Shown here piece by piece: positions 44,810-57,705 of a DNA stretch of 64,000 nt. This stretch comes from Paracoccus sp. MBLB3053 (lineage in GTDB: Bacteria > Pseudomonadota > Alphaproteobacteria > Rhodobacterales > Rhodobacteraceae). Made by a program: the position numbers and the translations under genes. Below the pieces are notes generated by a model. That model saw only the letters and a list, made by a program, of their open reading frames with translations. It did not search any database and was not told the origin of the DNA. The stretch's first letter is position 1. Each line of letters starts with the position of its first letter. The DNA lies in assembly GCF_031822435.1 (NCBI RefSeq), contig NZ_JAVQLW010000001.1:2427501-2491500 (forward strand). The letters are read 5' to 3'.

Positions 44810-45079
44810 ATGCACTTACCACCAGTCATTCATGATCGTCTGATCGATTCGGCAGAAACCCATGGCTATGTCCCGGGTCTCATCGAAATTGTGATGCGTT
44901 TCGGTCCCAAATCACGGTGGCGTGCCGGCGCCATCGTGCTGAGCTCGGCCGAACGTTCGCAGGCCGCGGCCACCCGCTGCGCCCTGCTGATCCCGCGCAG
45001 GGGCAGCCGCACGCGCAAGCTGGCGGTCCATCCTGCGCTGCCCGCCGATGTCATCAAATCCATGCTCCAGGCTCTTTGA
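44810..45079 (+). CDS. small hypothetical protein, doubtful
   Basis: An 89-codon ORF in a 468-bp gap. The product is basic and Arg-rich (RRGSRTRKLAVHPALPADVIKSML) with no motif I recognise, and there is no clear SD before the ATG. The third-position GC rises along the ORF like coding DNA, and no competing gene is on the other strand. The first 116 bp of the gap hold only short inverted repeats (for example around CTCGAGTTTTCGAG at 44786). Confidence 0.35.
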   Translation: MHLPPVIHDRLIDSAETHGYVPGLIEIVMRFGPKSRWRAGAIVLSSAERSQAAATRCALLIPRRGSRTRKLAVHPALPADVIKSMLQAL

Positions 45080-45106
45080 TCTCCACCACCTTGCGGCGGT
45101 AAAAGA

Positions 45107-45130
45107 AAGGCGGGCCGATTGGCCCGCCTT
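45107..45130 (-). terminator. terminator of pntAB, possibly bidirectional
   Basis: A perfect 10-bp stem AAGGCGGGCC/GGCCCGCCTT (45107-45116 and 45121-45130) with a GATT loop. On the minus strand it is followed by TTTCTTTTA, 31 bp after the pntB stop; on the plus strand by TTAATCATT. Confidence 0.9.
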
Positions 45131-45161
45131 AATCATTGCGGCATGGTGACCGGCTTGGCGA

Positions 45162-46604
45162 TCAGTCGATCATGGGCAGGAGCTGGTCGATCGACTTCTT
45201 GGCGTCGCCATAGAACATCCGGGTATTTTCCTTGTAGAACAACGGGTTCTCGATGCCGGAATAGCCCGTCCCCTGGCCGCGCTTGCTGACGAAGACCTGC
45301 TTGGCCTTCCAGACTTCCAGGACCGGCATGCCGGCGATCGGGCTGTTCGGGTCTTCCTGCGCCGCCGGGTTCACGATGTCGTTCGAGCCGATCACGATGA
45401 CCACGTCGGTCGAGGGGAAATCCTCGTTGATCTCGTCCATTTCCAGGACGATGTCATAGGGAACCTTGGCTTCGGCCAAGAGCACGTTCATGTGCCCCGG
45501 CAGGCGCCCGGCGACAGGGTGGATGGCGAATCGGACGTTCTTGCCCTTGGCGCGCAGCTTGCGGGTCAGTTCGCTGACCGATTGCTGGGCCTGCGCCACG
45601 GCCATGCCATAGCCCGGAACGATGACGATTTCATCGGCGTCGTTCAGCGCGGCCGCGACGCTGTCGGCGTCGATCGCGACCTGTTCGCCCTCGATTTCCA
45701 TCGCGGGGCCGGCGGTGCCGCCGAAGCCGCCCAGGATGACGCTGACGAAATGGCGGTTCATCGCCTTGCACATGATGTAGCTCAGGATCGCACCCGAAGA
45801 GCCGACCAGCGCACCCACGACGATCAGGAGGTCATTGCCGAGCGTGAAGCCGATGGCCGCGGCCGCCCAGCCGGAATAGCTGTTCAGCATCGAGACGACG
45901 ACCGGCATGTCCGCCCCGCCAATGCCCATGATCAGGTGATAGCCGATGAAAAGCGCGAGCGCCGCGATCAGGATCAGCCAGAACACCGCAGGGCCGACAC
46001 CTGCGCAATAAAGGATGCCGAAAAGAAGCGACAGCGCCACGGCGCCCGCGTTCAGCATATGGCCGCCCGGCAGTTTCCTGGGCTTGCCGTCGATCTTGCC
46101 GGCAAGCTTGCCGAAGGCCACGACCGAGCCGGTGAAGGTCACTGCGCCGATGAAGATGCCCAGGAAGACCTCGACCTTGAGCATGGCGATTTCGGCCGGG
46201 GTCTTGTGCGCGAGAACGGCGGCGAAGCCATGGAAGGCGGCTTCAGCGCCGGACGCCTTGATCCGCAGCACGCGCGACAGTTCGAACTGCGCATTGAAGC
46301 CGATGATGACGGCGGCGAGGCCGACCAGGCTGTGCATCGCGGCGACAAGCTGCGGCATCTCGGTCATCTGGACGCGCTTGGCGACCACCCAGCCGATGCT
46401 GCCGCCGATGGCCAGCATCACCAGCGACAGGAACCAGTTCCCCGCGCCGGGGCCGAACAGCGTGGCCACCACGGCCAGCGCCATCGCGCTGATGCCGTAC
46501 CAGACCGCACGCTTGGCGCTTTCCTGCCCCGACAGCCCGCCCAGCGACAGGATGAAGAGGACGGCCGCGACCACATAGGCGGCGGTGCTTACTCCGAATT
46601 CCAT
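45162..46604 (-). CDS. pntB: NAD(P) transhydrogenase subunit beta
   Basis: A 480-aa subunit with an N-terminal membrane domain of about nine helices and a C-terminal NADP(H)-binding domain (about 300-480; [68 protein letters not shown]). With PntA it uses the proton gradient to make NADPH. Two adjacent ATGs exist; the second (46604) has the better distance from AAGGAGG. It follows pntA by 10 bp. Confidence 0.97.
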   Translation of the reverse strand: MEFGVSTAAYVVAAVLFILSLGGLSGQESAKRAVWYGISAMALAVVATLFGPGAGNWFLSLVMLAIGGSIGWVVAKRVQMTEMPQLVAAMHSLVGLAAVIIGFNAQFELSRVLRIKASGAEAAFHGFAAVLAHKTPAEIAMLKVEVFLGIFIGAVTFTGSVVAFGKLAGKIDGKPRKLPGGHMLNAGAVALSLLFGILYCAGVGPAVFWLILIAALALFIGYHLIMGIGGADMPVVVSMLNSYSGWAAAAIGFTLGNDLLIVVGALVGSSGAILSYIMCKAMNRHFVSVILGGFGGTAGPAMEIEGEQVAIDADSVAAALNDADEIVIVPGYGMAVAQAQQSVSELTRKLRAKGKNVRFAIHPVAGRLPGHMNVLLAEAKVPYDIVLEMDEINEDFPSTDVVIVIGSNDIVNPAAQEDPNSPIAGMPVLEVWKAKQVFVSKRGQGTGYSGIENPLFYKENTRMFYGDAKKSIDQLLPMID

Positions 46605-46614
46605 CATGCCCTCC

Positions 46615-48189
46615 TTACGACTTCTGGAACATGGCGAGCATCCGGCGCGTGACCAGGAAACCACCGAAGATGTTGACGCCCGCCATCAGGACCGACAGCG
46701 CGGCCAAGAGCATCACGAGCCATGACCCCGAGCCGATCTGCAGAAGCGCGCCGACGATGATGATCGACGAGATCGCGTTGGTGATCGCCATCAGGGGCGT
46801 GTGCAGGGAATGGCTGACATTCCAGATGACCTGAAAGCCCACGAAACAGGCCAGAACGAACACGATGAAATGCGACAGGAAGCTGGCGGGCGCGAAGCTG
46901 CCGATGAGAAGCATCAGCACCGCACCGGCACCCAGCAGCGTGATCTGCGACTTCGTCTGCGCCTTGAAGGCTGCCAGTTCCTTGGCCCGCCGTTCTTCCG
47001 CCGTCAGTTCCTTGGCCTTTTCGCGTGGTTTCTGCGCCGCAATCGCCGCGACCTTGGGCGGCGGCGGTGGCCAGGTCACGTCACCATCATGGGTGACGGT
47101 CGCACCGCGGATGACGTCGTCTTCCATGTTCTGGACGAGCTTGCCATCCTTGCCGGGCGTCAGGTCGGTCAGCATGTGGCGGATATTGTTGCCGTAAAGC
47201 TCGGAGGCCTGCGCCCCCATCCGCGACGGGAAGTCGGTATAGCCGATGATGACGACACCGTTTTCGGTGACGAAGCGTTCGTCGGGAACGGTCAGTTCGC
47301 AATTGCCGCCGCGCTCGGCCGCAAGATCGACGATGACCGAACCGGGCTTCATCGCCTGGACCATGTCGGTGGTCCAGAGCTTGGGCGCATCGCGGCCGGG
47401 GATCAGCGCCGTGGTGATGACGATGTCCATGTCGGGCGCAAGCTCGCGGAATTTCTCCAGCTGCTTTTCGCGGAATTCCGGGCTCGACGGGGCGGCATAG
47501 CCGCCGGTGGCCGCACCGTCCTGCGCCTGTTCCTTGAAATCGAGATAGACGAATTCCGCGCCCATCGATTCGATCTGCTCGGCGACTTCGGGGCGCACGT
47601 CGAAGGCATAGACCTGCGCGCCAAGGCTGGTCGCCGCGCCGATCGCGGCAAGGCCCGCGACGCCCGCACCCACAACCAGAACCTTGGCGGGGGGGACCTT
47701 GCCCGCAGCCGTCACCTGGCCGGTGAAGAAACGTCCGAAATTGTTCGCGGCCTCGATCACCGCGCGGTAGCCCGCGATATTCGCCATCGAGGACAGCGCG
47801 TCCATCTTCTGTGCGCGCGAGATGCGCGGCACCATGTCCATGGCGATGGCGGTGATGCCCTGTTCCCGCGCCGCTTCCAGAAGCTCTGCGTTCTGCGCCG
47901 GATAGAAATGCGAGATCAGCGTCTGGCCGTGGCGCATCTGGCCGATCTCGGTTTCGCTGGGCGGACGGACCTTGACCACGACATCGACGTCGTTGATCAG
48001 CGCCAGGGCCGTGGGTTCAAGCGTGATCCCCGCCGCCTCATAGGCCGCATCCGTAAACCCGGCCCCCACCCCGGCCCCGGATTCGACAAAGACATCATGG
48101 CCCAGTTTCTTGAGATGGGCGGCCGAAGCAGGAGTGATCGCGACGCGCGCCTCTCCCTCGTAGCTCTCTTTCAAAGCGCCGATCTTCAC
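46615..48189 (-). CDS. pntA: NAD(P) transhydrogenase subunit alpha (fused form)
   Basis: A 524-aa subunit. The NAD(H)-binding domain begins [33 protein letters not shown], with Rossmann motif [29 protein letters not shown] Lys/Glu-rich linker (about 375-415) leads to four C-terminal helices. The dI and membrane parts are one chain, unlike the split PntAA/PntAB of Rhodospirillum. The start is GTG with GGGGAGG upstream. Confidence 0.97.
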   Translation of the reverse strand: MKIGALKESYEGEARVAITPASAAHLKKLGHDVFVESGAGVGAGFTDAAYEAAGITLEPTALALINDVDVVVKVRPPSETEIGQMRHGQTLISHFYPAQNAELLEAAREQGITAIAMDMVPRISRAQKMDALSSMANIAGYRAVIEAANNFGRFFTGQVTAAGKVPPAKVLVVGAGVAGLAAIGAATSLGAQVYAFDVRPEVAEQIESMGAEFVYLDFKEQAQDGAATGGYAAPSSPEFREKQLEKFRELAPDMDIVITTALIPGRDAPKLWTTDMVQAMKPGSVIVDLAAERGGNCELTVPDERFVTENGVVIIGYTDFPSRMGAQASELYGNNIRHMLTDLTPGKDGKLVQNMEDDVIRGATVTHDGDVTWPPPPPKVAAIAAQKPREKAKELTAEERRAKELAAFKAQTKSQITLLGAGAVLMLLIGSFAPASFLSHFIVFVLACFVGFQVIWNVSHSLHTPLMAITNAISSIIIVGALLQIGSGSWLVMLLAALSVLMAGVNIFGGFLVTRRMLAMFQKS

Positions 48190-48330
48190 GAGGGCACCTC
48201 CCCTGTTAGCGACTTACAGCGGCGTTCTTAGCATCGCGAAATTATCTTTCACAAGGGCGTGACAAGACATCTCATCCGGAAATGGGACGTAACGTCACGG
48301 GAATCGATTCATGATCGCGGCCAGGATTTC

Positions 48331-48377
48331 GAAAAGAAAAGGCCCCGGCCCCGCCGCAAGGCGGCATGGACCGGGGC
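48331..48377 (-). terminator. Rho-independent terminator of glcB
   Basis: On the minus strand GCCCCGG/CCGGGGC (plus 48342-48348 and 48371-48377) closes an inner GCCGC/GCGGC hairpin and is followed by a T-rich tract (CTTTTCTTTTC). It lies 26 bp after the glcB stop. The 140 bp on to pntA contain palindromes (GAATCGATTC at 48301) but no gene. Confidence 0.85.
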
Positions 48378-48402
48378 AGGAACGGTCGGGCGCAGGCGCT
48401 GT

Positions 48403-50541
48403 TCAGGCGGCCTGGTCGGCCTTGGCCTGAAGCCGGCGTGCGTGCAGGACCGGCTCGGTATAGCCCGAAGGCTGGACCCGGCCCAGGAAGACCAGATCGC
48501 AAGCCGCCTGGAACGCCACGCCGTCATAACCGGGGGCCATCGGCTGATAGGCTGGATCGCCTTCGTTCTGGCGATCGACGACGCCCGCCATCTTGCGCAT
48601 CGCGTCCATGACCTGCGTTTCCGCCACGATCCCGTGATGCAGCCAGTTCGCCAGCGACTGGGCCGAAATCCGCAGCGTGGCGCGGTCTTCCATCAGGCCG
48701 ATATCGTTGATGTCGGGCACTTTCGAGCAGCCGATGCCCTGATCGACCCAGCGCACGACATAGCCCAGGATGCCCTGGCAGTTGTTTTCCAGCTCACGCG
48801 TGATTTCGGCATCGCTGTAGTTCCGGCCCCCCGCCAGCGGGATGGTCAGCAGATCGTCGAGGCGCGCGGGCCGCTTCAGCGCGGCGATCTCGGCCTGCCG
48901 GGCATGGACATCGACCTTGTGATAATGGGTCGCATGCAGCGTCGCGGCCGTCGGGCTTGGCACCCAGGCCGTGTTCGCGCCGGACATCGGATGGCCAATC
49001 TTCTGCGCGAGCATGTCAGCCATCTTGTCGGGAATGGCCCACATGCCCTTGCCGATCTGCGCCTTGCCGGCAAGTCCGCAGGCGAGGCCGATATCGACGT
49101 TGCGGTCTTCATAGGCCGAGATCCAGGGCTGCGTCTTCATCTCGCCCTTGGCGATCATCGCGCCCGCTTCCATCGAGGTGTGGATTTCGTCCCCGGTCCG
49201 GTCGAGGAAGCCGGTATTGATGAAGGCCACGCGATGTTTCGCGGCGCGGATGCATTCCTTGAGGTTCGCGCTGGTGCGACGTTCCTCGTCCATGATGCCC
49301 AGCTTGACCGTGTGGCGCGGAAGACCCAGCACGTCCTCGACGAAATCGAAGATCTCGCTGGCAAAGGCGACTTCTTCGGGGCCGTGCATCTTGGGTTTCA
49401 CGACATAGATCGAGCCGGTGACCGAGTTCTTCGCCCCGTCCTTGTCGAGATCGCGCTTGGCGCAAAGCGCGGTGACCATGGCGTCGAGCAAGCCTTCGAA
49501 GACCTCGTTGCCGTCGCGGTCAAGAATGGCGGGCGTGGTCATCAGGTGGCCGACATTGCGCACAAGCATCAGGGCGCGGCCCTTATGCGTCACGCTCGCG
49601 CCGTCGGGCCCGGTGAAGGTCACGTCAGGGTTGAGCTTGCGGGTGAAGCTTTTCCCGCCCTTCACGACCTCTTCGGCAAGGGTGCCGTCCATCAGCCCGA
49701 GCCAGTTGCCATAGGCCAGGGCCTTGTCTTCGCCATCGACGCAGGCGACAGAATCTTCGCAATCCATGATCGCGGACAGCGCCGATTCAAGAACGACATC
49801 GGAAATCCCTGCCTTGTCCTGCCCGCCGACCGGGGTCGAGGGGTCGATGACGATGCGGATCAGGAGGCCGTTGTTCTTCAGGAAGATATCGCTGGGCGAT
49901 TCCGCCGATCCGTTGAAGCCCGCGAATTTCGCGCCATCCCGCAGCGCCGGGACAAGTGCACCGTCACGCACGGCCAGCGAGGTGATGTCCGACCAGGACC
50001 CATCGGCAAGCGGCACCGACTGGTCCAGGAAATCGCGGCCCCAGGCGATCACGCGCGCGCCGCGCAAGGCGTCATAGCCCTTGCCTTCGGGCAGGTCGCC
50101 CATCGCATCCGTGCCGTAAAGCGCATCGTAGAGGCTGCCCCAGCGGGCATTGGCCGCATTCAGCGCGTAGCGCGCATTGGTGATCGGCACGACCAGCTGC
50201 GGACCCGCGACACTGGCGAATTCCGGGTCGGTCGCCGCTGTCTCGATCCGGAAATCCTCGCCTTCGGGGACGAGATAGCCGATTTCGGACAGGAAGTCGC
50301 GATAGGCACCGGCATCGGCGGGCTGGCCCTGCCTGGCGATGTGCCAGGCGTCGATCGTGGCCTGCAATTCCTCGCGGCGCGCCAGCAGCGCGCGATTGCG
50401 CGGGCCGAACTCGTGCAGCAGCTTCGAGAGTCCCTCCCAGAAGCGGCGCTGGTCGACGCCGCTGCCCGGCAGGGCGCGTTCATTGATGAAGTCCGCAAGT
50501 GCTCCGTCCACTCGCAAACCTGCCTTTTCCAAGCGCGCCAT
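48403..50541 (-). CDS. glcB: malate synthase G
   Basis: A 712-aa enzyme condensing glyoxylate and acetyl-CoA to malate. Recognised by [40 protein letters not shown], the acid residues in [42 protein letters not shown] and [16 protein letters not shown]. Length fits isoform G (about 720) rather than A. The ATG at 50541 follows AAGGGAAGG; ATG at 50556 is possible. Isocitrate lyase is not in the window. Confidence 0.97.
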   Translation of the reverse strand: MARLEKAGLRVDGALADFINERALPGSGVDQRRFWEGLSKLLHEFGPRNRALLARREELQATIDAWHIARQGQPADAGAYRDFLSEIGYLVPEGEDFRIETAATDPEFASVAGPQLVVPITNARYALNAANARWGSLYDALYGTDAMGDLPEGKGYDALRGARVIAWGRDFLDQSVPLADGSWSDITSLAVRDGALVPALRDGAKFAGFNGSAESPSDIFLKNNGLLIRIVIDPSTPVGGQDKAGISDVVLESALSAIMDCEDSVACVDGEDKALAYGNWLGLMDGTLAEEVVKGGKSFTRKLNPDVTFTGPDGASVTHKGRALMLVRNVGHLMTTPAILDRDGNEVFEGLLDAMVTALCAKRDLDKDGAKNSVTGSIYVVKPKMHGPEEVAFASEIFDFVEDVLGLPRHTVKLGIMDEERRTSANLKECIRAAKHRVAFINTGFLDRTGDEIHTSMEAGAMIAKGEMKTQPWISAYEDRNVDIGLACGLAGKAQIGKGMWAIPDKMADMLAQKIGHPMSGANTAWVPSPTAATLHATHYHKVDVHARQAEIAALKRPARLDDLLTIPLAGGRNYSDAEITRELENNCQGILGYVVRWVDQGIGCSKVPDINDIGLMEDRATLRISAQSLANWLHHGIVAETQVMDAMRKMAGVVDRQNEGDPAYQPMAPGYDGVAFQAACDLVFLGRVQPSGYTEPVLHARRLQAKADQAA

Positions 50542-50662
50542 GCCCTTCCCTTTCATTTCCCAGATCGCCTCCCGTTTCGGTGCACCGTGGTATGCCAAAT
50601 CGGGAGTTCTTTCAACCTTGGCGACTTTATACCGGGGCGACAATCATCATATCCGAAAATTG

Positions 50663-50693
50663 AAAAACGCCGCCCGGACTGCCGGGCGGCGTT
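50663..50693 (-). terminator. terminator of the alanine-rich protein gene
   Basis: A perfect 12-bp stem AACGCCGCCCGG/CCGGGCGGCGTT (50666-50677 and 50682-50693), loop ACTG, with TTTTTCAATTTTC downstream on the minus strand. It separates this gene from glcB. Confidence 0.93.
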
Positions 50694-50712
50694 CGAATTT
50701 TCTGCCGTTGAA

Positions 50713-51303
50713 TCAGTTGTTCGCGGGCGGGGTGGTGGTTTCCGGCATCGTCTCGGCCGGGGGTGTCGTCGGCTCGACCGTGACCGCGTCGTCTACCGCA
50801 TCCGCGGCGCTCGAGGCGGCTTCGCCCGCGGCATTGGCCGCGTCCGAGGCAGCTTCTTCCGCAGCGGTGGCCGCGTCGCTTGCGGCATCGGCAGCGTCGC
50901 TTGCCGCCTCGTCCATCGCCGCACCGGCGGCGGTGGCCGCATCCGAGGCGGCCTCACCGGCGGCGCTGGCCGCGTCGCCTGCAGCCTCGGCCGCGTCGTC
51001 AGCGGCATCGGCCGCAGCATCGGCCGCAGCCGGCGCGGTGGTGGTATCGGCGGGCATGGTCGTCGTCTCGGCCGGTGCCGTGGTGGTCACGGCGGGCTCT
51101 TCGCTTGTGGTGACCTCATCGCCGTTCATGAAATACTGAACGACGAAATAGGCAATCGCGAGCGCGAGCAGGATGCCGATGATCAGGGGAAGCGGCGAAG
51201 CACGACGTTCGACCGGCTCGACATAGGTCTGGTTGACCTGGTTCGGCCGGGTGGGATCTACCGGATCGACCCTGTTCGGATCATTGGGATCGTAATTGGC
51301 CAT
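50713..51303 (-). CDS. membrane-anchored alanine-rich repeat protein
   Basis: A 196-aa protein. The N-terminus is Asn/Asp/Pro-rich (NYDPNDPNRVDPVDPTRPNQ), a single helix spans about 38-58, then a Thr/Glu/Pro stretch and about 80 residues (92-172) of A-A-x-x-A repeats with Asp/Glu/Ser (DAASDAATAAEEAASDA). It ends in a Thr/Pro tail. The repeat predicts a long amphipathic helix outside the membrane, as in LEA-like or coiled-coil proteins. AGGAG precedes the ATG. No known family recognised beyond low complexity. Confidence 0.75.
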   Translation of the reverse strand: MANYDPNDPNRVDPVDPTRPNQVNQTYVEPVERRASPLPLIIGILLALAIAYFVVQYFMNGDEVTTSEEPAVTTTAPAETTTMPADTTTAPAAADAAADAADDAAEAAGDAASAAGEAASDAATAAGAAMDEAASDAADAASDAATAAEEAASDAANAAGEAASSAADAVDDAVTVEPTTPPAETMPETTTPPANN

Positions 51304-51474
51304 CTTGGCTCTCCTCAGCACAAGTTTTTCTTCGTGGGTCTCGAGGACAAGGGCGTGCCACATTCCTGCCCTCACCGCGGCTTGCGACCCCGCTATCCTC
51401 CGATTAACAATCAGGTTTCTGAGTAGGTTCCGTGACCTGCGAAGTTTTTTGATGTCTGAGGGAAGGTAGCTTGC

Positions 51475-54024
51475 ATGTCCGTCACCCAATATCTGGCCGA
51501 TTGGCGCCCCTATCCCTACGAGATCGCCGAGACACGGCTTGAGTTCAGCCTCACGCCGAACGCGACCCGGGTGCGGTCGCAGATCGAATTTCGCCGCGTC
51601 GCCGAGGGCGATCTTGTGCTTGACGGCGCGGGCCTCAGGACGGTGTCGCTGGCGATTGACGGAAAGCCGCTTGATGCCGGGCTGATCCGCGAGGCCGAGG
51701 AAAAGCTGGTCATCCCCGCGGCGGAACTGCCCGAAAGCTTCACCTTCGAGGCCGAGGTCGAGATCGACCCCGAGGCCAATACCGCGCTGGAAGGGCTATA
51801 TCTGTCGGGCGGCATGTTCTGCACCCAGTGCGAGGCCGAAGGGTTCCGCCACATCACCTGGTATCCTGACCGGCCCGACGTGATGGCCCCCTTCCGTGTG
51901 ACGATCCATTCCGACATGCCGGTCCTGCTGTCGAACGGAAACCCCGTTTCGGTCGAACCCGGCAAGGCCGTCTGGCACGATCCCTGGCCGAAGCCCGCCT
52001 ATCTGTTCGCGCTGGTCGCGGGCGAGTTGCACGCCATTTCGGACAGCTTCACCACGCTTTCGGGGCGCAAGGTCGGGTTGAACGTCTGGGTCCGGCCCGG
52101 CGACGAGGATCGCGCCGGTTATGCGATGGAATCGCTGATCCGTTCGATGAAATGGGATGAAGAGGCTTACGGGCGCGAATATGACCTCGACGTCTTCAAC
52201 ATCGTCGCCGTCGACGACTTCAACATTGGCGCGATGGAGAACAAGGGCCTGAACATCTTCAACTCGAAGCTGGTTCTCGCCACTGCCGAAACCGCGACGG
52301 ATGGGGATTACGAGCGCATCGAGGGTGTCATCGGGCACGAGTATTTCCACAACTGGACCGGCAACCGCATCACCTGCCGCGACTGGTTCCAGCTTTGTCT
52401 GAAGGAAGGGCTGACGGTCTTTCGCGACCAGCAATTCACGAGCGACATGCGCTCGGCCGCGGTGAAGCGCATCCATGACGTCCAGACCCTGCGCGCGCGC
52501 CAGTTCCGCGAGGATGCCGGCCCGTTGTCGCACCCGCCGCGTCCTGACCACTACCAAGAGATCAACAATTTCTACACCGCCACCGTCTACGAGAAAGGCG
52601 CCGAGGTGATCGGCATGCTCAAGCGTCTGGTCGGTGACGAGGGGTATCGCGCGGCGCTGGACCTTTATTTCGACCGCCATGACGGGCAGGCCTGCACGAT
52701 CGAGGACTGGATCAAGGTCTTCGAGGACGCGACGGGCCGCGATCTTGCGCAGTTCAAGCGCTGGTATACCGATGCCGGCACGCCGCGCCTGTCGCTGAGC
52801 GAGGAATGGACGGATGGGCGGCTGACGCTGGATTTCCGCCAGCACGTCGCGCCCACGCCCGGTCAGCAGGACAAGCCCGCACGGGTAATTCCCATAGCGA
52901 TCGGGCTGATCGGCCCGAACGGTGACGAGGTCCTGCCGACGACCGTTCTGGAGATGACGCAAGAGATGCAGAGCTTCAGCTTCGACGGGCTTGGCGCGCG
53001 TCCGGTGGTTTCCCTGCTGCGCGGTTTTTCGGCCCCCGTCACGGTCGCACGCGAGATGACGGCGGATGAACAGGCATTGCTGCTGGCCCATGACACCGAT
53101 CCCTATGCGCGCTGGCAGGCCGGACATGACCTCGCACTGGATGCGCTGATCGCGCGCAGCCGGGGCGAAACGGCCGGGATGGAATTGATCCGCGCCATTG
53201 GCGGGCTTCTGGACGATGCCGAGACCGACCTCGCGTTCACCGCGCTTTGCCTTGCCCTGCCGGGCGAAGAGGAAATCGCGACGACGATCGCCGCCAGCGG
53301 AACGACGCCTGACCCCGAGGCAATCCATGCGGCGCGGCGCGGGCTGATGGACGACATCGCGACCGAGCATGAACCTGCGCTGGCGCGGCTTTACGACGCC
53401 ATGGCGCCGCAGGGCCCCTATCAGCCCGACGCCGAAGGTTCGGCCCGGCGCAGCCTGCGCCTTGCTTGCCTCGCCTATCTGAGCCGGCTCGACGGTGCGG
53501 CGCGCGCAGATGCGCTGTTTGCCGAAGCCGGCAACATGACCGAACGCCAGGGCGCGCTTGAGCAACTGATCGCACATGGCCGCGCGGACGAGGCGCTTGC
53601 CGCCTTCGAGGCCGAGTTCCGTGGCAACCGGCTGGTGATGGACAAGTGGTTCATGGTCCAGCCGCTGCGCTCGGCCCCGGACGCGGCCGTCGCGAAGGCC
53701 GGGGAACTGGCGGCCCGTCCGGATTTCGACTGGAAGAACCCCAACAGGTTCCGCGCCCTGATTGCCGGACTTACGGCAAATCACGCCGGTTTCCACGCCG
53801 CGGACGGATCGGGATATGGTTTCGTCGCCGACTGGCTGATGAAGCTTGATCCGGTCAATCCGCAGACCACGGCGCGCATGTGCTCGGCTTTCGAGACGAT
53901 CTCGCGCTATGATGCGGGACGGCGGGCCAAGGCTCGCGCCGCGCTGGAGCGCATCGCGGCCATGCCGGGGCTTTCGCGCAACACCTCGGAAATGGTTACG
54001 CGTATCCTTGCCGGTGCAAGTTAA
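51475..54024 (+). CDS. pepN: aminopeptidase N
   Basis: An 849-aa M1 metallopeptidase. The exopeptidase motif GAMEN is at 252-256, zinc ligands H288, H292 and E311 lie in HEYFHNWTGNR and KEGLTVFRD, and ATVYEKGAEVIGML follows. The C-terminal helical domain ends near ARAALERIAAMPGLSRNTSEMVTRIL. It trims N-terminal residues from peptides in the cytosol. A GAAGG SD precedes the ATG; the 171 bp upstream are shared with the divergent alanine-rich gene. Confidence 0.97.
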   Translation: MSVTQYLADWRPYPYEIAETRLEFSLTPNATRVRSQIEFRRVAEGDLVLDGAGLRTVSLAIDGKPLDAGLIREAEEKLVIPAAELPESFTFEAEVEIDPEANTALEGLYLSGGMFCTQCEAEGFRHITWYPDRPDVMAPFRVTIHSDMPVLLSNGNPVSVEPGKAVWHDPWPKPAYLFALVAGELHAISDSFTTLSGRKVGLNVWVRPGDEDRAGYAMESLIRSMKWDEEAYGREYDLDVFNIVAVDDFNIGAMENKGLNIFNSKLVLATAETATDGDYERIEGVIGHEYFHNWTGNRITCRDWFQLCLKEGLTVFRDQQFTSDMRSAAVKRIHDVQTLRARQFREDAGPLSHPPRPDHYQEINNFYTATVYEKGAEVIGMLKRLVGDEGYRAALDLYFDRHDGQACTIEDWIKVFEDATGRDLAQFKRWYTDAGTPRLSLSEEWTDGRLTLDFRQHVAPTPGQQDKPARVIPIAIGLIGPNGDEVLPTTVLEMTQEMQSFSFDGLGARPVVSLLRGFSAPVTVAREMTADEQALLLAHDTDPYARWQAGHDLALDALIARSRGETAGMELIRAIGGLLDDAETDLAFTALCLALPGEEEIATTIAASGTTPDPEAIHAARRGLMDDIATEHEPALARLYDAMAPQGPYQPDAEGSARRSLRLACLAYLSRLDGAARADALFAEAGNMTERQGALEQLIAHGRADEALAAFEAEFRGNRLVMDKWFMVQPLRSAPDAAVAKAGELAARPDFDWKNPNRFRALIAGLTANHAGFHAADGSGYGFVADWLMKLDPVNPQTTARMCSAFETISRYDAGRRAKARAALERIAAMPGLSRNTSEMVTRILAGAS

Positions 54025-54077
54025 AGCGGCAAGGACTGCCCTTGCAGCCGCCTCTCGGGCACGGCAATACTGCCGAC

Positions 54078-54983
54078 ATGGACGCCCGAGAGGACATGAC
54101 GCAAAGGCTGGATCCGCTGATACACGAGCGGGCACCTTGGCTGTTTTCAGGCAAATGGCATCATAACCTCATGCGGCAGTCGCTGATGTGGCTGCTGCGC
54201 TATCCCCAGACCATCGAACTGGGCGCGGAGTTCCGCGACCTGCCCACGGACGAGATCGTCCGCCGCATGGCGCAGCTGATCGTGCGTGACCTGACGGTCG
54301 AGGGGCTGGAGAATATCCCGGCGACCGGACCTGCGCTGATCGTGTCGAACCATCCGACCGGGATCGCCGACGGGATCGTGCTGAACACCGTCATCTCGGC
54401 GGTGCGTGACGATCTGTTCATCTATGCCAATCACGACATCATGCGCGTGCTGCCGCAATGCGCGAGCCTGATCGCGCCTGTCGAATGGCGGGTCGAGAAA
54501 CGCAGCCATGCCAAGACCCGTGCGACGATGGATTACACGCGCGACGCGCTGGGGCGTGGCCGGATCGGCCTGATCTTTCCTTCGGGCCGGCTTGCCAAGC
54601 GCAAGGGCCTGACGCTTCACGAGCGGCCATGGATGGCCAGCGCGGCGATGATCGCGAAGAAATTCGACGTGCCGGTCATTCCGCTGCATATCCGGGCGCG
54701 AAACTCGACGCTGTTCTACCTGCTGGATGCGATCCACCCCTCGGTGCGGGACGTGACATTGTTCAACGAGGTGCTGAACAAGGGTTCGCAACCCTTCCGC
54801 GTGACGATCGGCACGCCGATCGCGGCATCCAGCCTGCCCGGCCGCAGCGAAGAAGGCATAAACCTGCTGCGCGATGCGGTGCTTGCCCTGCCCGATCCTT
54901 CGCCGAATGCCGCGAAACTTTCGCAGATCCGCAGGCTTTCGCAGGGGCGGCGCGCGCTGGCCGGTCCGCGGCCGATAGATTGA
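54078..54983 (+). CDS. 1-acyl-glycerol-3-phosphate-type lysophospholipid acyltransferase
   Basis: A 301-aa PlsC-fold protein. The acyltransferase motif reads VSNHPTGIADG (His with the Asp five residues on, as in the hemolysin/OlsA-like branch), then FPSGRLAKRKGL and VPVIPLHIRARNSTLFYLLDAIHP. It could acylate lyso-lipids such as lyso-ornithine lipid, but no olsB is near. The start is uncertain: ATG 54078 has no SD, and ATG 54096 has a close GAGAGG. Confidence 0.83.
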   Translation: MDAREDMTQRLDPLIHERAPWLFSGKWHHNLMRQSLMWLLRYPQTIELGAEFRDLPTDEIVRRMAQLIVRDLTVEGLENIPATGPALIVSNHPTGIADGIVLNTVISAVRDDLFIYANHDIMRVLPQCASLIAPVEWRVEKRSHAKTRATMDYTRDALGRGRIGLIFPSGRLAKRKGLTLHERPWMASAAMIAKKFDVPVIPLHIRARNSTLFYLLDAIHPSVRDVTLFNEVLNKGSQPFRVTIGTPIAASSLPGRSEEGINLLRDAVLALPDPSPNAAKLSQIRRLSQGRRALAGPRPID

Positions 54984-55006
54984 AAAAGGCGGGCCTCGGG
55001 CCCGCC
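54983..55006 (-). terminator. Rho-independent terminator of obgE-proB
   Basis: Stem GGCGGGC/GCCCGCC (54988-54994 and 55000-55006) with T5 on the minus strand (plus 54983-54987). It abuts the stop codon of the convergent acyltransferase gene and lies 25 bp after the proB stop. Confidence 0.92.
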
Positions 55007-55031
55007 CAGATCCACGCATCCGCGAACCCGC

Positions 55032-57637
<2,606 letters not shown>

Positions 57638-57705
57638 ACAGGATTTCGCCGCCGCCCTTAAAATTTCCGCAGCGAGGGTTAGATAAGGTCGAAAGGAGGG
57701 TCAGG

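Noticed and set aside
48259..51426. 1055-codon open frame on the plus strand
   Set aside because: It is antisense to glcB and the alanine-rich gene, which have clear families; the translation is compositionally odd (Arg/His/Gly/Asp) with no motif. High-GC shadow.
51796..54135. 779-codon minus-strand frame
   Set aside because: Antisense to pepN throughout; no family resemblance.
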